Below the pieces are notes generated by a model that was given only the letters and a program-made list of their open reading frames with translations, was not told where the DNA came from and did not search any database. From Calditrichota bacterium (GTDB lineage: Bacteria > Calditrichota > Calditrichia > RBG-13-44-9): a stretch of 5,320 nucleotides of DNA. The translations under genes and the position numbers were made by a program. Location: NCBI GenBank assembly GCA_016934605.1, contig JAFGSO010000122.1, positions 1 through 5,320 on the forward strand. The letters are read 5' to 3'. Position 1 is the stretch's first letter; the number at the start of each line of letters is the position of its first letter. Of this stretch, positions 1 to 5,320 are shown in pieces.

Positions 1-969
1 CCACAAACCATTTGGATCAGTGTAAATTAGGGGGTTGTTTCCCGCATATAGATATGGAGATGCGGTTTGCCCTGCCGGATCGGTGCTATACCAGATACCC
101 ACGCAGGAGTTGTAATACCGTGCCCCGGCATAGTAAAAGCCCGGCAGCCCTTCATTTTCTTCTTCATGGCCGGTAAATTTTAATTCCGAAGGAGACTGGC
201 CGGTGACGGTTGCATCAATGACTTCTCCATATGGAGAATACCAGTAATTCTCGGTAACATTTCCCGCTTCATCCAGAACCATCCGTACCGAACCGAGATA
301 ATCTCTGATGAGATAGTTGTATTCCGGATCGCCCGTGTAATAATAATCCATCAAATCTCCGTTTAAAACTTTGGAGACTCTCAGTCCTGATGCATCATAG
401 CTGAATAATGCTGATGAACCAGTTTGAATATTATGAGATTTCGGAAGATTGCGGTAATCATACTCAATAATCAAATTATTTTCATCGTCTGAAATAATAT
501 TTCCAGTATTATCATAAGCATAATTATTATTACTCTGTGTATCTACATGATTCAGTTTATTTGTTCCTGTATAATAAAAATAGTTTTGTGTTGGTTCCTG
601 AGATGATGTCTTATTCATTCCTAAAATATTTCCATTCTTATCATACAAATAGGCTTCACTACGTAAAATATTTCCAAGTGCTCTGGATTTAAGCAAACGC
701 GAGACACCATCATATTCAAATTCATAGGAATCAGTTAAGTTATCCTGTACAAAAATAAGCGTATCAATATTACCATCGACCTCATAGATTAATTCTTCAC
801 TGAATCTCGAAGAAACCACCGATTTTAATTGCCCCTGGATTGTATAAGTAAATGTTGCATTTTCTAATCCGTTCGCAACACTTACCGTTTCAATAGGTCC
901 ATGTTCGTAATATGTATAAGTACGAATCTCCTGTGCATTTTCCGGAATATCTGTGTCTGGTGACCACCC
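1..969 (-). CDS. RHS/YD-repeat protein, C-terminal part, open at the left edge and 5'-disrupted
   Basis: Translating the minus strand from 969 to 1 gives 323 uninterrupted codons. YD-type repeats are visible: FEYDGVSRL (about 694-720), YLYDKNGNI (about 625-651), YAYDNTGNI (about 490-520) and FSYDASGLRV. The RHS-core signature follows: YLGSVRMVLDEAGNV (about 256-300), FYYAGARYY (about 112-138) and YLYAGNNPLIYTDPNG (about 7-54). In known RHS proteins these repeats build a hollow beta-shell around a C-terminal toxin, and the DPNG-type core marks where the variable tip starts. That tip would lie left of position 1 and is not visible. Such proteins are secreted or surface effectors in contact competition; that role is inferred here from the family. 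Immediately 5' is an in-frame TGA (970-972). The first usable in-frame starts are a GTG at 817-819 and an ATG at 616-618, both inside repeat sequence, so no credible start exists. The gene is probably a truncated or frameshifted RHS fragment. The stretch at about 400-660 is noticeably AT-rich compared with tex. Confidence 0.9.
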
Positions 970-1085
970 TCATCACAATTTAACAGAATCAATGCATTTA
1001 AAATCCGTTCTGAACAATACTGCCCTTCTGAGTCATCTTCAAAAGCTGTTCCCGTTCCTCTTCGAATAAAGTTATTTTGCACTTT
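970..1085 (-). pseudogene. Probable frame-displaced upstream piece of the RHS gene
   Basis: On the minus strand a different frame encodes about 38 residues with a protein-like look: NNFIRRGTGTAFEDDSEGQ, followed by CSERILNALILLNCDEGG. It abuts the open RHS frame at the G-rich stretch 964-969. Restoring a single base there would join ...NCDEGG to SPDTDIPENAQEIRTYTYY... and merge both pieces into one reading frame. This segment is bounded upstream by a TGA at 1086-1088. No further RHS-like coding is visible beyond it in any frame. An ATG at 1087-1089 opens only the five-codon peptide MKSAK before a TAA. I therefore read this as the decayed or truncated 5' end of the RHS gene. A sequencing or assembly indel could explain the frame break but not the lack of an N-terminal half. 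Confidence 0.5.
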
Positions 1086-1089
1086 TCAT

Positions 1090-1311
1090 CTCAGCCTCAT
1101 CAGGTATGTGTGATAAAACAATATACAAACAATTAAACGACATTACAATTATGACATAAGGCTACTTTCGAAGATGGGTAGAACAATTCAATCCTAATAT
1201 ATCACCTAATCAATCATCCTAAATTTCTCTTCAGAAAACATGATTTATTTACCCTTTATTTTTCTCCTTTTTTACAATACATTTCTGAATGAAAAAAGAA
1301 GGATACATTCT
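1090..1311. other. Divergent AT-rich intergenic spacer
   Basis: This spacer separates the leftward RHS remnant from the rightward lipoprotein gene. All frames are broken by frequent stops; the longest minus-strand peptide (ATG at 1141-1143) is 23 residues and resembles nothing I know. It should hold the promoter of the lipoprotein-tex unit, but no unambiguous promoter is visible. A TACAAT at 1273-1278 is a possible -10 element without a convincing -35. Three CCTAA words (1193, 1205 and 1218) are spaced 12-13 bases apart. Confidence 0.6.
1299..1303 (+). promoter_or_regulatory. Ribosome binding site that fixes the lipoprotein start
   Basis: AAGGA lies eight bases before the ATG at 1312. The alternative in-frame ATG at 1240 has no such site, and would put a charged segment (NEKRRIHS) between two hydrophobic stretches. 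The site therefore decides in favour of 1312. It is the only strong Shine-Dalgarno-like site before a gene in the window. Confidence 0.75.
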
Positions 1312-1806
1312 ATGAAAACTATTATCTTCTTTCTTGTCTGTGGACTGATACCCGTAATTCTTTACCAGTCCTGCAGCCAGAATCAGAAACAACCTGAATC
1401 AGCAGCAGATATTCTAAAATCAGCCAGGGATACTGTTTCCATTTCCGGAACCGACATTACGCTGAATACCTATCTATGGAGAGACTTTATGCCTATCTCC
1501 CCGCCCGAAGGTAAACCACTCAGAGCCACAATATCCTTGCAACCGGTGAACTCTGAAAACCTGCCCGCAGGTATTGACGCCACAAAAATATACATCATAA
1601 ACGATAGTGAAATATGGTCGGTGGAGCTTAAACCGTTCGGCGAACTTGCCGAAGAAGCACCTTTGAAGAAACTGGAGAGAATGGCCGAAAACGGACCTAA
1701 ATGGGGACCGGGTATCAACGTGACGGTAGTAGTTGAAATTGTGGATGAGCAGGGTAAAAGCTACCTGTTAAGAGCCGGGGAGCAACCTATTCATAAAACT
1801 GTTTAA
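1312..1806 (+). CDS. Predicted lipoprotein of unrecognised family
   Basis: The product is 164 residues. Residues 1-20 form a signal: one lysine, then a hydrophobic run (IIFFLVCGLIPVIL), then YQSC with Cys21. This looks like a relaxed lipobox of the kind common in Bacteroidota, so the mature protein would start at Cys21 as a lipid-anchored envelope protein. A polar tether (SQNQKQPESA) follows. The rest alternates short hydrophobic strands with polar turns, suggesting a small beta-sandwich. Distinctive segments are YLWRDF followed by MPISPPEGKPL (54-70), KIYIINDSEIWSVEL (82-96) and NGPKWGPGINVTVVVEIVD (117-135). I see no catalytic motif and do not recognise the family, so no function is assigned. 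The longer reading from ATG 1240 is disfavoured by the ribosome binding site. The stop is 26 bases before tex on the same strand with no terminator between, so co-transcription is likely. Coding status is well supported; function is unknown. Confidence 0.85.
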   Translation: MKTIIFFLVCGLIPVILYQSCSQNQKQPESAADILKSARDTVSISGTDITLNTYLWRDFMPISPPEGKPLRATISLQPVNSENLPAGIDATKIYIINDSEIWSVELKPFGELAEEAPLKKLERMAENGPKWGPGINVTVVVEIVDEQGKSYLLRAGEQPIHKTV

Positions 1807-1832
1807 CCTCAAATCAGAATAAAATTCAGAAA

Positions 1833-4001
1833 ATGACCGAAAAAGATTTTTATCAGCTGATAGCACAGGAAACCAGTCTGAAAGCCTTCCAGGTTGCGAA
1901 TACTGTCGAGCTTCTGGACGAAGGGAATACCGTTCCCTTTATTGCCCGGTACCGGAAGGAAGCTACCGGTAAACTGGACGAAGAGCAGATACGGGCAATC
2001 GAGGATCGTATTCGTTACCTGAGAGCTTTGCAGGAGAGGAAGGAAACTGTTCTTGCTTCCATCCGGGAGCAGGGAAAACTAACGCCTGAACTGGAAGAAA
2101 AAATAAATAATTCCCTGAAAATGCAGGAGTTGGAAGATCTTTACCTCCCGTACCGGCCCAAAAAAAGAACCCGCGCCACCGTGGCCAGGGAAAAGGGCCT
2201 GGAACCTCTGGCGGACATAATTCTGGCACAGGAATTTGAAACCGGAGATCCGCTTGAGTATGCCGGTAAATTTATTGATGAGGCGAAGGGTGTATCAAAT
2301 GCGGAGGAAGCCCTGCAAGGGGCACTGGATATTATTGCCGAAATCATTTCCGATGATGCAGATATCCGGCGTATTATCCGGGATCTGACAAGAAACAGGG
2401 GTGAGCTGGTGAGCCAGACCCGTGATCCGGAAAAGGAAACAGAATTCGAGCTTTATTACGACTTTCGCGAGCCGGTAAAACGTATCGTCCCTCATCGGGT
2501 ACTGGCCATCAACCGCGGTGAAAGAGAAGATATTCTGAGAGTCAAAATTGAAGTCGATGAAAGAATGATGAACGATGCAATCCGGCCAAGGTATATCCGC
2601 AACTCTCGTTCTATTTTTTCCTCCCTGGTGGATTCTGCCATCCAGGATGCTTACAAGCGCCTGATTGCTCCGAGCATTGAGCGTGAAATCCGTAATGAGC
2701 TCACCGAGAAAGCGGAAGATCATGCCATCGGGGTTTTTGCGACCAATCTGAAGAATCTGCTCCTGCAACCACCCATAAAAGGACATGTGATTATGGGAAT
2801 TGATCCCGGCTATCGCACCGGCTGCAAGGTGGCTGTGATTGACGAAACCGGAAAATACCTGGAAGGAGAAACCATCTATCCGCATCCTCCCCAGAATGAA
2901 GTATTTCAGGCAAAAACAGTCATCAGATCTCTGATTGACAGGCATGGTGTCACACTCATTGCCATTGGAAACGGAACAGCTTCCCGGGAAACAGAAGTGA
3001 TGGTTGCAGATCTGATCTCAGAAATTAAACAAGCCGGCGGTCCCGATGTTTATTACATGATTACCAGTGAAGCAGGGGCATCGGTTTATTCCGCCTCCAA
3101 AGTTGCCCAGAAAGAATTTCCGGATCTGGATGCAAGTATGCGGGGTAATATTTCCATAGCCAGGCGGGTACTCGATCCGCTTGCCGAACTTGTGAAAATC
3201 GATCCCAAAAGCATCGGAGTGGGACTTTATCAGCATGATGTGAATCAGCGGAAGCTGGAAGACAGTCTGAATGCCACCGTGGAAAGTGCCGTAAACCTGG
3301 TTGGAGTTGATCTGAACACCGCATCGGCAAGCCTGCTGAGATACATTTCCGGACTCAGCAGCCGTACCGCTGAAAACATTGTGAAGCATCGGGAGGAAAA
3401 CGGAAAGTTCAATCGCAGAGAGCAACTGAATGATGTGAAAGGAATCGGCGACATCGCTTTTCAGCAATCCGCCGGTTTTCTCCGCATTCCCGATGGAGAA
3501 AATCCTCTGGATAATACCTCCATTCATCCGGAATCGTATAGCGCTACCAAAATACTGCTGGATAAATTCAACATCTCTGATAAACCGGCAGACTGGAAAA
3601 CACTGAGAGAAAAAATAAAACAAACCAGTATCCATCTGGAAACATTGGCTGAAGAAATTGGTATCGGTGAACCGACACTGGAGGACATTCTGATCAGCCT
3701 GGAAAAGCCGGGTCGGGATCCCAGAGAGGAAATGCCTCAAGCGATTCTTCGTAGTGATGTACTGACACTGGACGATCTGCGGGAAGGAATGGTTCTGAAA
3801 GGAACCGTCCGAAATGTGGTGGATTTTGGTGCTTTCGTTGATATTGGTCTCAAACGTGACGGACTGGTTCATGTCAGTGAAATGGGGGAAAAATATGTCC
3901 GAAATCCCCATAAAGTGGTATCGGTAGGCGATGTAATTACGGTGAAGGTGATTGCAGTGGATCTGGAAAAGGAGCGGGTCAAACTGTCCATGAAGAAGTA
4001 A
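1833..4001 (+). CDS. tex: Tex, RNA-binding transcription accessory protein
   Basis: The product is a complete 722-residue protein, matching the family (roughly 720-785 residues). Domains in order: an N-terminal helical Tex_N region with the hallmark NTVPFIARYRKEATG (32-46); a YqgF/RuvC-like fold with MGIDPGYRTG (321-330); the central signature SIGVGLYQHDVNQ (from about 460); helix-hairpin-helix elements around 489-553 (VGVDLNTAS, then KGIGDIAFQQSAGF); the linker RDPREEMP (628-635); and a C-terminal S1 RNA-binding domain (about 649-721) with VDFGAFVDIG and GLVHVSEM. Tex proteins are cytoplasmic nucleic-acid-binding factors tied to transcription and, in some species, to toxin gene expression or stress survival; the exact role here is not shown. 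The YqgF part is generally regarded as non-nucleolytic in Tex. The ATG start fits the family N-terminus (MTEKDFYQLIAQE), although the leader is AT-rich with no strong Shine-Dalgarno site. It lies 26 bases after the lipoprotein gene. No damage is visible. Confidence 0.97.
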   Translation: MTEKDFYQLIAQETSLKAFQVANTVELLDEGNTVPFIARYRKEATGKLDEEQIRAIEDRIRYLRALQERKETVLASIREQGKLTPELEEKINNSLKMQELEDLYLPYRPKKRTRATVAREKGLEPLADIILAQEFETGDPLEYAGKFIDEAKGVSNAEEALQGALDIIAEIISDDADIRRIIRDLTRNRGELVSQTRDPEKETEFELYYDFREPVKRIVPHRVLAINRGEREDILRVKIEVDERMMNDAIRPRYIRNSRSIFSSLVDSAIQDAYKRLIAPSIEREIRNELTEKAEDHAIGVFATNLKNLLLQPPIKGHVIMGIDPGYRTGCKVAVIDETGKYLEGETIYPHPPQNEVFQAKTVIRSLIDRHGVTLIAIGNGTASRETEVMVADLISEIKQAGGPDVYYMITSEAGASVYSASKVAQKEFPDLDASMRGNISIARRVLDPLAELVKIDPKSIGVGLYQHDVNQRKLEDSLNATVESAVNLVGVDLNTASASLLRYISGLSSRTAENIVKHREENGKFNRREQLNDVKGIGDIAFQQSAGFLRIPDGENPLDNTSIHPESYSATKILLDKFNISDKPADWKTLREKIKQTSIHLETLAEEIGIGEPTLEDILISLEKPGRDPREEMPQAILRSDVLTLDDLREGMVLKGTVRNVVDFGAFVDIGLKRDGLVHVSEMGEKYVRNPHKVVSVGDVITVKVIAVDLEKERVKLSMKK

Positions 4002-4256
4002 CAGTTTTGTGCAAATATGTTTACAATAACCGTTTTCTCTGTGAATGCTTGTTTATCTCATCACTTGATTACTAAATGAATTAACATTATGATGGAACCG
4101 GATATATTGTTTGGTGTTTTAATCTTAGATTTGCACGACTGGTCATAATGCGAGAAAATCCAGATGGCTCCACAGATCCCGCACATATAGGATAGCAGTT
4201 GAATTATCGAAGCGAATATATTAATTTGTATTTTTTTCAGATGTTAGATTTAGAGA
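4002..4256. other. AT-rich intergenic spacer between tex and the amidase
   Basis: No gene is supported here. I find no stable hairpin followed by a T-run, so no intrinsic terminator for tex can be called. An 8-base inverted pair (GTGCAAAT at 4009-4016, ATTTGCAC at 4129-4136) is too far apart to be a terminator. TAGATTTG at 4126-4133 resembles the Bacteroidota -7 element TAnnTTTG. The nearest upstream TTTG (4110-4113) is only 12 bases away, shorter than the usual spacing, so a promoter for the amidase is possible but unproven. A T7 run occurs at 4231-4237. Confidence 0.5.
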
Positions 4257-5320
4257 ATGAAAAGAAGAATTTTTCTGCAGAAATTATCCCTTCTGGGTTT
4301 AATCTTTTTCGAAGTTAAAAAAACGGTAGCCGGAATTTTTGCCCCTTTTTTTGCTTTTCAGGATAATTCAGATTCACTCAGCATTCAGGTAGATGGCCAG
4401 ACCACCGTTTCAATCCCGATTCTGCATAAAAACGGCATGGATTACATTTCCACTGTCGCCCTGGCAAAAAAGCTGAAATATCACACCTATTTCAATGACA
4501 GCAAAAAAAAGATCGTTCTTTATCTTCCTGGTAACAAGGTGGTGGTTACTGCACTGAATGCATTTATTGTTGTGGATGAAAAGACCTATCAGATGCCGGC
4601 ACCCGCTTTATGGGAACATGGGGAAATTCACGTCCCGGTTCGCTACTTTCTCCCCATGCTGGACCGTTATACCACACTGAATATAGATTTTAATCAGTCT
4701 GCTCAATCTGTCCGTTTAAGCGAAAAAGACATAAACATTTCCGGTGTCACCATATCCTCGCGAGAGAACGGCACGGTAATATCCATAAAAACCCTGAAAA
4801 AATTTCAGGAAGGAGAAGTTACTGCCGACATGAGATATGGATGGCTTCATGTGGACCTGTATACCGGAAAAATTGATAGGGAACACATTCAGCGTACACG
4901 TCCCGCGGGACTGGTCAGCAAAATAAAAACATTTCAATTCTCGGAACTGGCCAGCATAGCCTTTTTTCTCCGCAAAGAACCGCTGTCCCGGGAAATTATT
5001 CATAATCCCGCCGGGAACGAAATCATGGTGGTTCTGAGAACAGATGAGAGTCTGGCGGAGGATCAGCCCGGCGATGTGGAAGAGCAACCCTCCGAAGAGA
5101 TTGAACCATCGGATGAAGTTAAAAGACAATTGGATGAAGAGCGCCGTAAATGGCTGATCGACGTGATTGTGATTGATGCCGGACACGGTGGAAAAGATCC
5201 CGGTACTGTGAGCCGCGACAGAAAAACCTATGAAAAAGACATCGTTCTGGCTATCGCACTAAAGCTGGGCAAAATTATTGAGAAGCAGATGCCGGAGGTA
5301 AAGGTGGTTTACACCCGTAA
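4257..5320 (+). CDS. N-acetylmuramoyl-L-alanine amidase (AmiC-like) with stalk and AMIN domains, 3'-partial
   Basis: The window holds 354 codons; the gene continues past the right edge. The start is fixed by an in-frame TAG at 4251-4253 and the absence of another early ATG. The N-terminus, KRRIFLQK then LSLLGLIFF, resembles a Tat signal. Residues about 41-155 look like a copper-amine-oxidase-N-type stalk (DYISTVALAKKLKY, then VPVRYFLPML). Residues about 158-262 fit an AMIN domain (INISGVTIS, WLHVDLYTGKI, SKIKTFQFSE), which in known amidases directs binding to peptidoglycan. An acidic linker (about 264-292) and a charged helix (VKRQLDEERRKW) follow. Amidase_3 then begins with VIDAGHGGKDPG, where His310 should be the first zinc ligand, and YEKDIVLAIALKL, where Glu326 should be the second. 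The enzyme would cleave the bond between N-acetylmuramic acid and L-alanine in periplasmic peptidoglycan, usually for daughter-cell separation or wall turnover. The remaining zinc histidine and catalytic glutamate are beyond the window. The family call is secure; the AMIN and stalk boundaries are approximate. Confidence 0.92.
   Translation, partial: MKRRIFLQKLSLLGLIFFEVKKTVAGIFAPFFAFQDNSDSLSIQVDGQTTVSIPILHKNGMDYISTVALAKKLKYHTYFNDSKKKIVLYLPGNKVVVTALNAFIVVDEKTYQMPAPALWEHGEIHVPVRYFLPMLDRYTTLNIDFNQSAQSVRLSEKDINISGVTISSRENGTVISIKTLKKFQEGEVTADMRYGWLHVDLYTGKIDREHIQRTRPAGLVSKIKTFQFSELASIAFFLRKEPLSREIIHNPAGNEIMVVLRTDESLAEDQPGDVEEQPSEEIEPSDEVKRQLDEERRKWLIDVIVIDAGHGGKDPGTVSRDRKTYEKDIVLAIALKLGKIIEKQMPEVKVVYTR

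Noticed and set aside
1072..1143. A 23-codon minus-strand ORF (MSFNCLYIVLSHIPDEAEMK...)
   Set aside because: It is too short, has no clear ribosome binding site, and its sequence resembles neither a known small protein nor the missing RHS N-terminus.
1248..1278. Possible sigma70-type promoter TTTACC (1248-1253) with TACAAT (1273-1278)
   Set aside because: The spacer is 19 bases, the -35 match is poor, and FCB-group promoters often differ from this consensus. Not strong enough to list as a feature.
1240..1311. N-terminal extension of the lipoprotein from the ATG at 1240
   Set aside because: It has no ribosome binding site and would place a charged segment before the natural signal peptide. 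The ATG at 1312 has AAGGA at ideal spacing.
2295..2945. A 216-codon open frame on the minus strand inside tex
   Set aside because: It is antisense to well-conserved Tex sequence, has no domain-like pattern and has no ribosome binding site that I can see. It is a shadow frame.
3018..3911. A 297-codon open frame on the minus strand inside tex
   Set aside because: It lies entirely antisense to the conserved YqgF, HhH and S1 parts of Tex. Its translation is rich in Phe, His, Gln and Ile with no recognisable motif, as expected of a shadow frame.
4009..4136. Inverted pair GTGCAAAT (4009-4016) and ATTTGCAC (4129-4136) after tex
   Set aside because: Eight bases separated by 112 bases in AT-rich DNA is compatible with chance, has no T-run and cannot be an intrinsic terminator.
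4716..5186. A 156-codon open frame on the minus strand inside the amidase
   Set aside because: It is antisense to the AMIN-like and linker regions, whose plus-strand reading is clearly the real one. The reverse product resembles nothing known.

Overview
The window carries four protein-coding loci from what looks like a Gram-negative bacterium of the Bacteroidota/FCB type. I infer this from three things: a lipoprotein signal with a relaxed lipobox, AT-rich leaders that mostly lack Shine-Dalgarno sites, and an envelope amidase with a beta-rich stalk. The genus cannot be named from the sequence alone.

Layout. (1) Positions 1-969, minus strand: the C-terminal half of an RHS/YD-repeat protein that reads off the left edge. 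It ends at the RHS core (AGARYY ... NPLIYTDPNG), just before the place where a variable toxin tip normally begins. Its 5' side is broken. An in-frame stop lies at 970-972, and a plausible upstream continuation sits in another reading frame (970-1085). (2) Positions 1090-1311: a divergent, AT-rich, non-coding spacer. (3) Positions 1312-1806, plus strand: a small predicted lipoprotein of unrecognised family. (4) Positions 1833-4001, plus strand: a full-length Tex protein (RNA-binding transcription accessory factor), 26 bases after the lipoprotein and probably co-transcribed with it. (5) Positions 4002-4256: an AT-rich non-coding spacer. (6) Positions 4257-5320, plus strand: the first 354 residues of an N-acetylmuramoyl-L-alanine amidase. 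It has a Tat-like N-terminus, a copper-amine-oxidase-N-like stalk, an AMIN-like domain, an acidic linker and the beginning of the Amidase_3 zinc domain. It runs off the right edge.

How the genes relate. The lipoprotein and tex form a likely two-gene unit. The amidase follows on the same strand after a 255-base gap and may have its own promoter. The RHS locus is divergent and functionally separate. It is the only accessory-type element, and its most informative part (the toxin tip and any immunity gene) lies left of position 1.

I see no tRNA or rRNA, CRISPR array, transposase or convincing intrinsic terminator. I also see no clear evidence of a wholly new system. The best leads are the disrupted RHS gene, the unrecognised lipoprotein beside tex, and the odd export signal of the amidase.
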